Shown: one piece after another, positions 19,241-29,518 of the stretch
Numbering within the stretch: position 1 is the stretch's first letter
Layout of the letters: the number at the start of each line of letters is the position of its first letter
NCBI GenBank assembly: GCA_014323675.1
Contig: JACONN010000003.1
Coordinates: 682,001-746,000 of the forward strand
Source: Hormoscilla sp. GM7CHS1pb
GTDB lineage: Bacteria; Cyanobacteriota; Cyanobacteriia; Cyanobacteriales; Desertifilaceae
Direction of reading: 5' to 3'
DNA: 64,000 nucleotides
Position numbers and translations under genes: made by a program
The notes under the pieces: generated by a model
The model's database searches: none
Told to the model about the DNA's origin: nothing
Seen by the model: the letters and a program-made list of their open reading frames with translations, nothing else

Positions 19241-19326
19241 GTTTGTAGTAAACACTAAAGTGTTTCCGCCGTTTGTAGTAAACACTAAAGTGTTTCCAGT
19301 TTGTAGTAAACACTTTAGTGTTTCCC
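19241..19326. repeat. Three copies of palindrome plus TACTACAAAC
   Basis: GTTTGTAGTAAACACTAAAGTGTTT occurs twice in tandem and once with TTT instead of AAA at the centre. Each is a palindrome AAACACT/AGTGTTT with the tail TACTACAAAC (read on the minus strand). Same family as repeats at 20585, 45437 and 56599. Positions 19327-19600 hold no gene, only a twice-repeated GGGAACCGTAGTGCGGCA. Confidence 0.85.
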
Positions 19327-19629
19327 GGTGAGCTAAGTCCGTATCCCTTGCGGGAGCGCAGCCATAGCGCGCTGACTACGAACGAGATCCAGATACTTCC
19401 CAGGCTGGACGACATCGAATTGGGGGAACCGTAGTGCGGCAGTCGGGAACCGTAGTGCGGCAAGTACTCCCGCTGTCTTGACAGCAAGGCATCCCGCACT
19501 GTAAGTACTCGTTCTGCATTACTGAGTAATCATTCAGTAACGAGACAGCAATCATTTAGCCATTAGCTACTCCCTGACAAATTTGCCCAGAGTGTAGTAA
19601 CGTATTTCTTGTCCCCTCTAGAGGGAAAT

Positions 19630-20511
19630 ATGTCTGGTCATCAACTCAGAAAAATCCTAGAACAACCGGGAATTCTCATTCTGCCTGGCGTCTACGACTG
19701 CATCGGCGCGAAACTGACTGAGCAATTAGGTTTTGAAGCGGTGTTCACTAGCGGCTTTGGCATTTCTGGCTCCACCCTCGGTCAGCCGGACTACGGTTTC
19801 CTGACAGCTACGGAAATGCTCTACAGTGTGGGCAGGATCGCTCAGTCTGTAAATATCCCCCTAGTCGCCGATCTTGATACCGGTTATGGTAACCCGCTGA
19901 ATGCGATCCGGACCGTTACAGATGTTGTGCAGTTAGGCGTTGCTGGCATTATCCTAGAAGACCAGTGCTGGCCGAAGAAATGCGGTCATTTTGAGGGCAA
20001 GCGCGTAATTCCGATGAGCGAACATGTCGAGAAAATCAAAGCAGCAGTCCATGCTAGGGGCGAAAGTGGTCTGGTAATCATTGGTCGGACGGATGCCCGG
20101 GCACCCCTGGGTTTAGAAGCAGCAATTCGCCGGGGTCAAGCTTATTTTGACGCCGGTGCTGATGTAGTCTTCATTGAAGCTCCCCAGTCCCTAGAAGACC
20201 TGAAGGCGATCGCCTCTGCCTTTGAGGATGCGCCCTTGTTTGCCAACATGATAGAAGGGGGCAAAACACCTTGTCTATCGGGCAAAGAACTACAAGAATT
20301 AGGTTTCAAAATTGTAGTATATCCCCTTTCCGGTCTGTTCTCTGCTACTAAGGCCATGATGAATTGCTTGAGTCATTTGAAGCAACATGGAACTACCTCT
20401 GGGTTTGACGCGCTCGTTAACTTCCAAGAGTTTGAACAGATCGTTAATGTGCCCTATTATAAACAGCTGGAGCAGCAGTTTGCAGTGCCCAGCACTCAGG
20501 ATGAAGCGTGA
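19630..20511 (+). CDS. Isocitrate lyase/PEP mutase-family enzyme
   Basis: TIM-barrel C-C or C-P lyase family. Seen: PGVYDCIGAKLTEQLGFEAV, FTSGFGISGSTLG, PLVADLDTGYGNPLNAIRTV (metal-binding Asp), GIILEDQCWPKKCGHFEGK with the K-K-C-G-H active-site loop, and IIGRTDARA. The loop fits lyases such as 2-methylisocitrate lyase or oxaloacetate decarboxylase-like members; the exact reaction is uncertain. Start: the frame opens at 19609, but GAGGGAAAT just before the ATG at 19630 makes that the better start. Stands alone on its strand, followed by a hairpin terminator. Confidence 0.85.
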   Translation: MSGHQLRKILEQPGILILPGVYDCIGAKLTEQLGFEAVFTSGFGISGSTLGQPDYGFLTATEMLYSVGRIAQSVNIPLVADLDTGYGNPLNAIRTVTDVVQLGVAGIILEDQCWPKKCGHFEGKRVIPMSEHVEKIKAAVHARGESGLVIIGRTDARAPLGLEAAIRRGQAYFDAGADVVFIEAPQSLEDLKAIASAFEDAPLFANMIEGGKTPCLSGKELQELGFKIVVYPLSGLFSATKAMMNCLSHLKQHGTTSGFDALVNFQEFEQIVNVPYYKQLEQQFAVPSTQDEA

Positions 20512-20543
20512 AGCCTAAAGGGCTAATCTGAATGCTTGCATTA

Positions 20544-20576
20544 AGAAACCAGGTTTTGACAAAAAACTTGGTTTCT
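20544..20576 (+). terminator. Hairpin terminator after the lyase-family gene
   Basis: AGAAACCAGGTTTT and AAAACTTGGTTTCT pair with one mismatch. This AGAAACC...GGTTTCT palindrome type is common between cyanobacterial genes. Confidence 0.5.
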
Positions 20577-20584
20577 GGGCTACT

Positions 20585-20645
20585 TACCTGAAGGACTAAA
20601 GTCCTTACTACGAACGGCAAAGGACTAGAGTCCTTACTACGAACT
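20585..20645. repeat. Two copies of palindrome plus TACTACGAAC
   Basis: AAGGACTAAAGTCCTTACTACGAAC-type units (AAGGACT/AGTCCTT stem plus constant tail) occur twice, the second with AGA at the centre. They lie immediately upstream of the sugar-binding protein gene. Confidence 0.85.
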
Positions 20646-20649
20646 TAAA

Positions 20650-21933
20650 TTGCTACAGATCATGTCTCGGATCTTAAAATTGTTCATCGCTACCATACTG
20701 GTTGTAACTTTGCTGCGCGGCATTTCAGTAGGAATTGCCCAGCAACAGCGAACCGTCACACTCAGCATTTTGATTAATGCCCTAGAAGTACCGGTTTGGC
20801 AGGAGGTACTGGTCAAAAAATTTGAAACAGAGTACCCAGATATCAAAATTAACTTAATTGAGGCACCCAATGACACAAATTTACAGGAAGACCTCTACAC
20901 GTCGGCCTTTTTGTTGGGTGATTCTCCCTACGATCTGATTATGATGGATGTAGTTTGGGTTCCCAAATTTGCCGCTGCGGGGTGGCTGCTGGATCTGACC
21001 GATCGCATTAATGCCTCAGACTTGAGCGCCTTCCTAGAGAAAGATGTCGAAGGTAGCATATACGAGGGCAAACTGTATCGCATACCTTTTCAATCAGATG
21101 TCGGGATGCTATACTATCGACAAGACATGCTGGCAGCAGCGAAACTAAACCCTCCAGAAACTTTTTCCGATTTAATTGATATTTCTCAAGCATTACAAGG
21201 AAATGGGGCAGCTACCTGGGGATACGTCTGGCAAGGGAAGCAATACGAAGGTTTAGCTGCCATGTTTACTGAGGTACTGGCTGGTTTTGGTGGCTTTTGG
21301 GTTGACCCAGAAACTCTCGCAGTGGGACTGGACAAACCAGAAGCGATCGCAGCTATTAAGTTTCTAATTTCGACAATCGATCGGGGAGTTTCTCCTCCAG
21401 GAGTCACTACCTACGCCGAAGAAGAAACGCGCCGCCTCTTCCAAAATGGGGAAACATTGTTCTTAAGAAACTGGCCCTATGTTTGGTCCTTGGCGAATCA
21501 AAATACCTCGCCCATAGCAGGTAAAATTGCTATTAAACCAATGGTGTCTGCCCCGGAAAAGCAGGGCGGCGCTTGTCTAGGCGGGTGGGGACTCGGGATA
21601 TCCAAAACCTCCAAATATCCTGAAGCAGCTTGGCGGGCGATCGAGTATTTTACCAGTACCGCAGCCCAGCGTCAGTTCATTCTGAAAACTGGCTATGTCC
21701 CTTCCCGCCGTCCATTATTTACCGATCCCGAAATTGTTGCTAAATATCCCCACTACCCACAGTTATTAGAAGTAGTAGAAAATGCTGTCTTACGTCCGCA
21801 AATTCCCCAATATGCCCAGGCATCCGATATTTTGCAGCGTTATCTGAGTGGGGCACTGACAGGACGCTTCGATCCTGTCAAAGCGATGAAATCAGCTGCT
21901 GATGAAACTCGCAGGTTATTAGGAACTAGCTAA
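20650..21933 (+). CDS. Sugar ABC importer substrate-binding protein (family 1)
   Basis: 427 residues with an N-terminal hydrophobic segment (LKLFIATILVVTLLRGISVG), so exported. Family 1 solute-binding features: FETEYPDIKINLIEAPND, DLIMMDVVWVPKFAAAGWLL, YRIPFQSDVGMLYYR, and GGWGLGISKTSKYPEAAWRA. First gene of a four-gene importer with both permeases and the ATPase. Related to maltose, trehalose and glucosylglycerol binding proteins; the sugar cannot be named. Start 20650 or the in-frame ATG at 20662; neither has a clear ribosome site. Confidence 0.85.
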   Translation: MLQIMSRILKLFIATILVVTLLRGISVGIAQQQRTVTLSILINALEVPVWQEVLVKKFETEYPDIKINLIEAPNDTNLQEDLYTSAFLLGDSPYDLIMMDVVWVPKFAAAGWLLDLTDRINASDLSAFLEKDVEGSIYEGKLYRIPFQSDVGMLYYRQDMLAAAKLNPPETFSDLIDISQALQGNGAATWGYVWQGKQYEGLAAMFTEVLAGFGGFWVDPETLAVGLDKPEAIAAIKFLISTIDRGVSPPGVTTYAEEETRRLFQNGETLFLRNWPYVWSLANQNTSPIAGKIAIKPMVSAPEKQGGACLGGWGLGISKTSKYPEAAWRAIEYFTSTAAQRQFILKTGYVPSRRPLFTDPEIVAKYPHYPQLLEVVENAVLRPQIPQYAQASDILQRYLSGALTGRFDPVKAMKSAADETRRLLGTS

Positions 21934-21952
21934 GTCAGGGAGGAAATAATCG

Positions 21953-22852
21953 ATGCAGGCAGATAAAACCCACAGTCGGGAACAGCGGACGGGCTGGATT
22001 TTGGTAATACCCGCATTACTGCTACTATTGCTAGTGTATGCCTACCCAATTTTAAGCTCCTTTTGGTCGAGTTTGTTTGCGGAGAATCTGGGAACCCAAT
22101 TGCAACCGGTCTTCTCCGGTTTGGCCAATTACCAACGGATGATGGGAGACGGGCGCTTCTGGCAGGCGATGTGGAATACGACTATCTTTACAGTCGTGTC
22201 AGTGCTTTTGGAACTGGTACTGGGGATGATTATTGCCCTGATTTTGCATCGGCCCTTCCCAGGACGCAATCTTGTCCGCACTATTGCTATCCTGCCTTGG
22301 GCATTGCCCACGGCCTTGATTGGACTTGCCTGGGCCTGGATTTTTAACGACCAGTTTGGAGTTGTCAACGATATTCTACTGCGTTTAGGGATAATTGAGC
22401 AAGGAATTAACTGGCTGGGAATGCCAAATACGGCAATGATGGCCGCGATCGCCGCTGATGTTTGGAAAGCCACGCCTTTTATTAGTATACTGTTGCTAGC
22501 AGGTCTACAATCAATTCCCACAGACCTTTACGAAGCTCATTCCCTTGATGGGGCGACGCCCTGGCAAAACTTTACCTTCATTACTTTACCCCTATTAATG
22601 CCGCAAATTTTGATTGCCCTGCTATTCCGCTTTGCTCAAGCTTTTGGCATTTTTGACCTGATTAAGGTGATGACTGGAGGCGGCCCGGGCGGAGCCACGG
22701 AAATGGTGTCACTCTATATCTATGCTACAGTCATGCGCTATCTGGATTTTGGTTATGGCGCTGCCTTAATTGTGGTGACATTTCTCTTGCTGGTCTTCGC
22801 AGTGGCGATCGCTTTTTGGGGTCTGAGTAAATCCCGTGCCCAGATTAATTAG
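21953..22852 (+). CDS. Sugar ABC importer permease (MalF type)
   Basis: 299 residues, six membrane helices, with the EAA loop DLYEAHSLDGATPWQNFTFI and end-motif GGGPGGATEMVSLYIYATV. Preceded by GGAGG 10 bp upstream and only 19 bp after the binding-protein gene, so the two are co-transcribed. Forms the channel with the 22985 permease. Confidence 0.9.
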   Translation: MQADKTHSREQRTGWILVIPALLLLLLVYAYPILSSFWSSLFAENLGTQLQPVFSGLANYQRMMGDGRFWQAMWNTTIFTVVSVLLELVLGMIIALILHRPFPGRNLVRTIAILPWALPTALIGLAWAWIFNDQFGVVNDILLRLGIIEQGINWLGMPNTAMMAAIAADVWKATPFISILLLAGLQSIPTDLYEAHSLDGATPWQNFTFITLPLLMPQILIALLFRFAQAFGIFDLIKVMTGGGPGGATEMVSLYIYATVMRYLDFGYGAALIVVTFLLLVFAVAIAFWGLSKSRAQIN

Positions 22853-22984
22853 TTACCACGCAGCCCTCACCGGGTGGGGCTAGGAAAACAAAGCCCACGC
22901 AGGCTTAATTACTTGCATTGGGATGCACCCGAGATGTGACAACTAACAAATAACAACTGACAAATAACAAGATAACAGTTAATT

Positions 22985-23824
22985 ATGAACTTGGTCATCA
23001 AGAAAATTATCTTTCCCCTCGGAGTGGTAGTACTGATAGCATTTAGCTTAGGACCCGTGTTATGGCAGGTGCTGACATCTGTTAAAGTGAATGAGGCGAT
23101 CGCGGCAGTTCCCAATGTCTATTTCCCGAGTTGGCAGCAGTTAACTCTAGAACACTATGTTGAATTATTCACCCGTCGCCCCTTACTCCGATATCTTTTT
23201 AATAGTGCTTTAGTGTCCATCAGTTCGACCTTATCATGCTTGGCGATCGGGACGCCCGCTGCTTATGCTTTAGCAAGGTTACGCATCCAAAGGGAGCAAA
23301 TAATTATGGCAGGCATATTAACCCTCACCCTATTCCCCTTTGTGTTAATATTTTTAGAACTGTTAGAAATCATCCAGGGACTCAAATTGGGGAATAGCTA
23401 TCTAGCCTTGATTATTCCCTACACGGGGATAAATTTGCCCCTGACAATTTTAGTGATGCGGAGTTTTTTCCAGCAATTGCCCAAGGAATTGGAAGATGCG
23501 GCCAAAGTCGATGGTTACAATACCTGGCAGATCTTGACGACAATCATGCTGCCCATAACCATACCAGCCCTGGTAACAACAGGAATTCTGACCTTTATAT
23601 TTGCCTGGAATGAATTTATCTTTGCCCTGACATTTATGACCCAGGAAACCATGAAAACCCTTCCCGTTGCTGCCGCCCAAATAGGAGGGAGTTCCGTGTT
23701 TGAAATCCCTTATGGTCCGATCGCGGCGGCGACAGTAGTAGGGACATTACCTCTGGCATTGTTACTGTTCTTATGCGGGCGCCAGATCGTCCAGGGGTTG
23801 ACAGCAGGGGCGGTCAAAGGCTAA
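22985..23824 (+). CDS. Sugar ABC importer permease (MalG type)
   Basis: 279 residues, six membrane helices, EAA loop PKELEDAAKVDGYNTWQILT and FAWNEFIFALTFMTQETMKT, typical MalG/LacG. It is separated from the MalF-type gene by 132 bp containing a decayed dispersed repeat. Intact. Confidence 0.9.
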   Translation: MNLVIKKIIFPLGVVVLIAFSLGPVLWQVLTSVKVNEAIAAVPNVYFPSWQQLTLEHYVELFTRRPLLRYLFNSALVSISSTLSCLAIGTPAAYALARLRIQREQIIMAGILTLTLFPFVLIFLELLEIIQGLKLGNSYLALIIPYTGINLPLTILVMRSFFQQLPKELEDAAKVDGYNTWQILTTIMLPITIPALVTTGILTFIFAWNEFIFALTFMTQETMKTLPVAAAQIGGSSVFEIPYGPIAAATVVGTLPLALLLFLCGRQIVQGLTAGAVKG

Positions 23825-23914
23825 AAAAGATCGGTTATCCTGTACCCTCATTCCCAGGAAGACCCCGGTCACTAGGAATTAGCGATTAGCAATTAGCGAT
23901 TAGCACAGAAAAAC

Positions 23915-24979
23915 ATGGCCAAAGTAGAAATAATTAATCTGAACAAAACCTACAGTCAGAAAGTAGTTCCAGTAAATAACATCAGTTTGCAAGTAGCAGA
24001 TGGAGAATTTCTTACCTTATTGGGACCGTCGGGTTGTGGCAAATCAACGACCCTGCGGATGATAGCAGGGTTAGAACAACCTACTCGGGGAAAGATATTA
24101 ATCGGTGGGCGGGATGTGACAAACCTAAAACCGGGCGATCGCAACATGGCGATGGTGTTTCAAAGCTACGCCCTGTATCCCCACATGAAAGTATATGACA
24201 ACTTGGCATCGGGACTGAAGTTGAAAAAAGTACCCTCTTCTGAAATCAAACAGCGGATCGCTGAATGTGCTAAACTGCTAGGACTGGAAGCGTTAATGGA
24301 CCGCAAACCGGGTCAACTATCTGGGGGACAAAGGCAACGGGTTGCCCTGGGTCGCGCCCTCGTGCGTCGTCCTGATGTATTCTTACTGGATGAACCCCTG
24401 AGTAACCTGGATGCCCTACTACGAGAACGGGTAAGAGCTGAGATGAAAAAGATATTTGCATCCCAGCAAGTGCCAGTAATTTACGTCACCCACGACCAGA
24501 CCGAGGCAATGACTCTCTCTAATAAAGTGGCAGTTCTCAACAATGGGATAGTCCAGCAACTAGACACCCCCACGCAAATTTATACCCATCCAGCTAATAA
24601 ATTTGTCGCTTCTTTTGTGGGTAGTCCCCAGATGAATTTACTCCAACTGCAATGCCACCGACAAGCTGCGGTTTTGGGGGACTTTCTCATGCACGGGCGG
24701 GAGTTGCTCCAAATGTCCCCGTCCATTATACTGGGTATTCGTCCTGAACATCTCCGCCTCGCCCGCCCAGAAGACCCTCAGAAGATTGAAGGAACGGTAG
24801 ATTTGGTGGAAAATTTGGGAATGCACAATCTCATCAGGCTTAGGGTTGAGGGTGCAGATGGGTTAACTCTGCGAGTATTGTTGCCTAATGACCAAGCTTG
24901 GGAAGGAGAACGACTTACCTTAGCTGTGCCACCCGATCGGATTCATTGGTTTGATGTCCAAACTGGCGATCGCCTTTAA
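23915..24979 (+). CDS. Sugar ABC importer ATPase (MsmK/UgpC/MalK type)
   Basis: 354 residues. Walker A LLGPSGCGKSTTLRMIAGLE, signature GQLSGGQRQRVALGRALVR, Walker B VFLLDEPLSNLDALLRERV, switch VIYVTHDQTEAMTLS, plus a C-terminal regulatory TOBE domain (SIILGIRPEHLRLARPED). Completes the four-gene importer. Its 3' end abuts an IS110 remnant within a few bases, yet the ending RIHWFDVQTGDRL looks natural. Confidence 0.9.
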   Translation: MAKVEIINLNKTYSQKVVPVNNISLQVADGEFLTLLGPSGCGKSTTLRMIAGLEQPTRGKILIGGRDVTNLKPGDRNMAMVFQSYALYPHMKVYDNLASGLKLKKVPSSEIKQRIAECAKLLGLEALMDRKPGQLSGGQRQRVALGRALVRRPDVFLLDEPLSNLDALLRERVRAEMKKIFASQQVPVIYVTHDQTEAMTLSNKVAVLNNGIVQQLDTPTQIYTHPANKFVASFVGSPQMNLLQLQCHRQAAVLGDFLMHGRELLQMSPSIILGIRPEHLRLARPEDPQKIEGTVDLVENLGMHNLIRLRVEGADGLTLRVLLPNDQAWEGERLTLAVPPDRIHWFDVQTGDRL

Positions 24980-24984
24980 TATGC

Positions 24985-25325
24985 AGATGCAAAATGCCGC
25001 AAGATAGTCCTATCTTTGCACTTCCGGGTTTTGGTACGCGAAGCAGTTCTCCTTTAGCAAAGCCTTTAATCCTCACTGGATTAACGATGCTCACTATATG
25101 ACCAGCTTCATACAGAAATTCAGCCAACGCTTTACCATAGATGCTAGTGGCTTCCATGCAAGCGTGGACTAAGGGCACTTGATGTCTCTCTAGCCAGGTG
25201 AGCAACTGGTCGAACCCTTTGTCATCATTAGAAAAGACTTTTGGTTTTGTTTTGCCGTTCTCCAGCATCAGCGCTCCATGAAATGTCTTCTTGGAGATGT
25301 CGATGCCTAGAACTGTTTGTGTCAT
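24985..25325 (-). pseudogene. IS110-family transposase remnant
   Basis: N-terminal DEDD-type transposase: MTQTVLGIDISKKTFHGAL, LLTWLERHQVPLVHACMEAT and EFLYEAGHIVSIVNPVRIKG. After GELLR the frame shifts (RTKT and GSAKIGL-like residues lie in different frames) and the C-terminal two thirds are absent. Remnant of an insertion next to the sugar importer. Nothing else in 25330-26113 looks like a gene except one copy of a 52-bp repeat. Confidence 0.8.
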
Positions 25326-25678
25326 AGTGCTGTACCTCGATCATTAGTGAATGGCACTCGAATTAAGTGCTGACCAACTAACCTTGTCAATGCAGGCTCA
25401 ACAGTAATTGGCCTAAGATACTGTCCAGTGTCAGGATAAAACCAGTCATCATATGGCTGGCGCCACGCTGCGCGATCGGATAAGGGAGCTAATCTACGCA
25501 AACGCAACAGACTTGCAATTAGGGTCTTAGGAGCACGCCAGCAACACCATACCGAAGTGGAGGGTGTGTTTGAGTCCTCTTCCACCAGACTACTCTTAGC
25601 ATACAAGGGGCACGGCAGAAATAACTTTTCGGGATAAACGAAAAGATATATTGCCGTGCCCCGGCGCCCAGACCAGAT

Positions 25679-25730
25679 CGCATTCATACATGTTATTGGG
25701 CGCTCTCATGACATCGGTAAACAGCAATTT
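25679..25730. repeat. 52-bp direct repeat, copy 1
   Basis: CGCATTCATACATGTTATTG followed by GACATCGGTAAACAGCAATTT; nearly the same 52 bp recurs at 27859-27910, differing by four bases in one small block. The two copies lie in the same orientation on both sides of the IS66-type transposase. Reverse-strand translation gives KLLFTDVM-x-PNNMYECD in both. Confidence 0.9.
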
Positions 25731-26113
25731 ATCGGGCGATCGTATGTTGTCGGGGCACGGCGAGACAAACATTTTCATCCTCACCGGTAATCTCTTGATG
25801 CCGTGCCTCTACGTAATTGCTCAAGATCTTGGTGGTGAAGGAATATGGGTACTGCCGGTACTGCATAGTTACTCGGGCCATCGGACTGGAGTGAACAGCC
25901 CTTGTACTGCCTCGGAATGCCTAACAGGACAAGAGCAATTTTTGAGGAGCGAAAACTTCTCAAATGCTTACGGGGTGGGGGGTTTTGACCTCGAAGTGGT
26001 GAGTCGGCAGCCGAGCGCCCGAATATGCAGTTGAGATGCGCGACAGCTGATTTTTTTCAAAATCCCGCGCCCAGGGTTGACAAATTCGATAAATAAGTAG
26101 TAAGTTGGAAGAC

Positions 26114-27660
26114 ATGACTAAGAATTGGCTTGCTGACCTCGACCAAGACACAGAGAATCTCGACCCAAAAAGTCGGGAAGTTTTGCAGCGGTTACTCAAT
26201 TACCTAGAAGACCTATACAGCCAAAACCTTGAATTGAAAGCTGACAATCAACGATTGAGAGATGAAATAGCCGCGCTCAAAGGGCACAAGGGAAAACCTG
26301 ACATCAAACCTCAAGCCAAAGCTGATACTTCTAAAGCTGATACTTCTGCGGAGGCCAAACCAGAGCAGCCCAATAGTCGAGAGCGAAAAAAGAAAAAACC
26401 GAAAACCCCCCCCAGGAACGTCGCCAACTTATTCATATTGACAGAGAAGAGGTTATCAAACTGGCTCGGAGTAACTTGCCGTCAGATATCACCCATAGAG
26501 GCTACCGAGAAGTAACAATTCAAAATATTATATTTAAAACAGACACGGTTATTTATCGACTAGAAAGACTCTATTCACCTAGTACGGAGAAATTTTACGA
26601 AGCCCAGTTGCCGCAAGGATTAAAAGGCAAATCTTACGGGAGTGAACTCGAAGCATTTGTTCTCACTTTGTATTATCAGTTACGAGTGCCAGAAGAAAAG
26701 ATTCTTAAATTGTTGCCGTCTCAGGGAATAGTAATCTCGGCGGGAAAAATATCTAACTTAATAACTCGGCAATATTTAAGAGAATTTACTGAAGAACGAA
26801 ATGCTATTTTAGAAGCGGGACTGGGCAGTACCAGTTATCACCAAATTGATGATACGGGGATGCGGGTTAATGGGAAAAATTGCTATGTATTCACACTCTG
26901 CAATCCTTACTATAGCAGTTTTTTTACCAGAGAGCGCAAAAACTCTGAAACAGTTCTCCAAATGTTAAACGAATTGCAGTTGGATCCAACTGAATTAGCA
27001 GTTGTTCAATCAGATGATTTAGTTGACAGTATTTTGCCTGACAAGAAGAAAAAGCAGCTCGGGGACTACATAGATATTTTGGTGGCTGATGACGCGGGAC
27101 AATTTCACAACCAGACGAACCATCGTAGTTTATGCTGGATTCATGAAGGACGACACTACGAAAAGCTGACTCCTCTGGTTCCCTCTCATCAAAAAAGCCT
27201 GGCACAATTTCTCTCTTATTTTTGGATTTACTATTATCAACTCAAAGCCTATCAACAGCAAAGCACAGAAGAGCAGCGACAACAAAAACTGTTGCTTGAA
27301 ACCGAATTTGACAAATTGTTTTCCCGTCAAACCGGATACAGTGCTTTAGATCATAGAATTGATTTAACAAAACAGAAGAAGCCTTATTTACTATTAGTTC
27401 TAGATTTTCCTGAAGTTCCTCTTGACAATAATGAGGCAGAGCGGACAGTCCGGGAGTATGTGATTAAGCGCAAAATCTCCAATGGAACCCGCACTCTACA
27501 GGGGACTCAGGCGTGGGAAGTGTTTTTGGCTCTGGTTGACACCTGCCGCAAAAACGGAGTGAATTTTTATTCGTACATTAAGGATCGAATTTCCAAATCT
27601 TTCAAGATGCCAGCGTTGTCCACGCTAATTCAACAGATGCAGCCGCCAAAACCAACATAA
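26114..27660 (+). mobile_element. IS66-family transposase, frameshifted
   Basis: The N-terminal part (MTKNWLADLDQDTENL, then a coiled leucine-zipper-like NLELKADNQRLRDEIAALKG and a Lys/Pro-rich linker) is followed in the next frame by QERRQLIHIDREEVIKLA, ITHRGYREVTIQNIIFKT, YHQIDDTGMRVNGKNCYVFT and the C-terminal FPEVPLDNNEAERTVREYVI (catalytic Glu region of IS66 TnpC). The break is at a run of eight C (26406-26413); nine would give a single 515-residue protein. No IS66 accessory ORFs were seen. Terminal repeats could not be defined. Confidence 0.8.
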
Positions 27661-27858
27661 ACATAAACCATTGACTCCAAGTCTCGCTTGTGTAGTTTCC
27701 ACCTAAGCACCAAGGGTGTTACAGCTCCTTGTTATAAAGGACAGACTCATTAAGTGCGACATCAGCTCCTGTTTAAAAAGCTGCAGGAGCTACTCTCGTG
27801 TGGAAATCACTCCCCACCAACATATTGAGCAACTTCGCCTCTACATTATTTTGGCGAT

Positions 27859-27910
27859 CGCATTCATACATGTTATTGGGCGATCGCATGACATCGGTAA
27901 ACAGCAATTT
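27859..27910. repeat. 52-bp direct repeat, copy 2
   Basis: Second copy of 25679-25730, downstream of the IS66-type gene. Between 27911 and 28282 there is no supported gene, but several copies of a GAGATGCTCCC/GGGTGCATCTC word (28041, 28159, 28250) resembling insertion-sequence ends. Confidence 0.85.
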
Positions 27911-28282
27911 AAAAGATAGGGAAACATAACTTGATTTGCTCTTCTTTGTCTGAATTAGCTGTGCAAAAAGTTTTCCTTTTTCTTGGGGAGAAAGCTTTGT
28001 AATATATTTTATGCACAAATGCCTTCAAAAGAGCAGTTGATGGGTGCATCTCAGTTTTGCTTCTCGGTCAATTGAAAATTGAAAATTGAAAATTGCTCCA
28101 TTTTCGCTTCTTTATTCGCAATTACTCCTTTTTATTCGCCATTACACCGACAAAAGTGAGATGCTCCCATTGAGAATTGAGCTATTTTCCATTCTCCATT
28201 CGCCCTTCTTCATTCGCAATTAGCAGTATTTAATGCCAAAAAGCAAAAGTGAGATGCTCCCGTAATTGAGGACAGATGAATA

Positions 28283-29269
28283 TCATTTCCGCGAAGTTAA
28301 CAGACTATTTGCAGTATCAACTAGGTTTTGCAGATAGCCATTGGCAATGTAATCAGAGTAATCAGCGTAAAGCTGCTTGGCATTGATAAATGCTTGTTCT
28401 TTGACTTTCTCTCTGTTAAACAGAGTCAGACCCCCAATATCAAAACCTCTAACAAAGGGACAGGAATAAAAACCAACTTTGTACCCAGCTAACCAGGCTC
28501 TAATGCTTGCCTCATCATCATCAAATATACAAGGAGCATATTTTTGATTTATGCCACCAATTTGCAAAAAGTCACTTCTCCTCAGAAATGTAGGCGCTCT
28601 GTTAACAGTCATTGTAAACATGAATGGGATGCCAGAGGATGGTTCTTGATAACGAGGTTCCCCATAAACCCGGAATTTATGCAAACCGGGACATTCTACT
28701 AGATCTCCAATCTGTCTATATTCTTGTAACGACTGAGAATCTGCCGGTTCTGGCATCATGATATCTATACCATCCCTGCCTCCCAGCATAATCAAAGCAG
28801 GAAAAAGATTAAATAAAGTTAGAGCTTGTTCAACCCAGATATTGTTAGCTGGAAGGATGTCATCATCTTGTAATAAACAAACGAACTCTCCTCTGGCCAT
28901 CCTGATGGCCCTGTCATAGGTCCTGACTTCAAACAAGTCATTGCAATGGAGGAGAAAGTCATTGGGTCTATCTAGATACTTGAGCCAGTCTTGATAAGAA
29001 TCATCTATAGAACCATCATCGATAATGATAATTTCTTCAGCATTGGTCAGTCGTAAACGTTCAATTAGTTTGTTTATATTATGCCTTTTGTTAAAAAATT
29101 GCATAATTATGGACAATCTGGGCTGTTCTGTGTAAGCGTATTTTTGCCGAGATTGCCTAATAACTTCCACCTGCGCCTGTAAATCTTGATTTTGTTGCGC
29201 TCTAGATACTCGCGATACTGTTCTGATCAATCGTGACCATTTGCCTCTAATCCGAGAAACTAAATTCAT
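28283..29269 (-). CDS. Glycosyltransferase family 2
   Basis: 328 residues. After a basic N-terminal region (KWSRLIRTVSRVSRAQQNQD) the GT-A domain shows LSIIMQFFNKRHNINKLIER, EEIIIIDDGSIDDSYQDW (first Asp motif) and GEFVCLLQDDDILPANNIW (DXD-like D-D-D). Later: NRAPTFLRRSDFLQIGGINQ. Probably transfers sugar to a cell-surface glycan. It stands alone between transposon remnants and may be foreign. Intact. Confidence 0.85.
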   Translation of the reverse strand: MNLVSRIRGKWSRLIRTVSRVSRAQQNQDLQAQVEVIRQSRQKYAYTEQPRLSIIMQFFNKRHNINKLIERLRLTNAEEIIIIDDGSIDDSYQDWLKYLDRPNDFLLHCNDLFEVRTYDRAIRMARGEFVCLLQDDDILPANNIWVEQALTLFNLFPALIMLGGRDGIDIMMPEPADSQSLQEYRQIGDLVECPGLHKFRVYGEPRYQEPSSGIPFMFTMTVNRAPTFLRRSDFLQIGGINQKYAPCIFDDDEASIRAWLAGYKVGFYSCPFVRGFDIGGLTLFNREKVKEQAFINAKQLYADYSDYIANGYLQNLVDTANSLLTSRK

Positions 29270-29353
29270 TTATTTCTTACAGCTTGTTCAGGAAATAGGT
29301 GTAACGCTTTTGTGATAAACTGGGGCTACACTCGATTCAGACCGGATTCACTC

Positions 29354-29518
29354 ATGAGCCGTTACTCTCTTGATTTTAGAAGAAAAGTCGTCACTGCTTA
29401 TGAATTGGGCTTTGGCTCAATTCGGCAACTCGCAGACCAGTTTATGATTAGCCCTGCTACTGTTCATAGTTATATCTTTCGACATCGAGAAACTCAAGAT
29501 ATAACTGGGTGTAATTAA
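29354..29518 (+). pseudogene. IS630-type transposase N-terminal fragment
   Basis: MSRYSLDFRRKVVTAYELGF then SIRQLADQFMISPATVHSYI is the helix-turn-helix start of IS630-family transposases. It stops after about 55 residues with no DDE domain. 29519-29995 holds no gene; a palindrome CACCGGCGAT/ATCGCCGGTG spans about 29537-29596. Confidence 0.75.

Noticed and set aside
25322-25687. 121-residue ORF on the minus strand
   Set aside because: Composition is not protein-like, there is no recognisable motif, and it spans a repeat; probably a chance ORF in mosaic DNA.
26406-26413. Programmed frameshift in the IS66 transposase at a run of eight C
   Set aside because: IS66 TnpC is normally one frame, and the same kind of one-base homopolymer loss occurs in many unrelated genes in this window.
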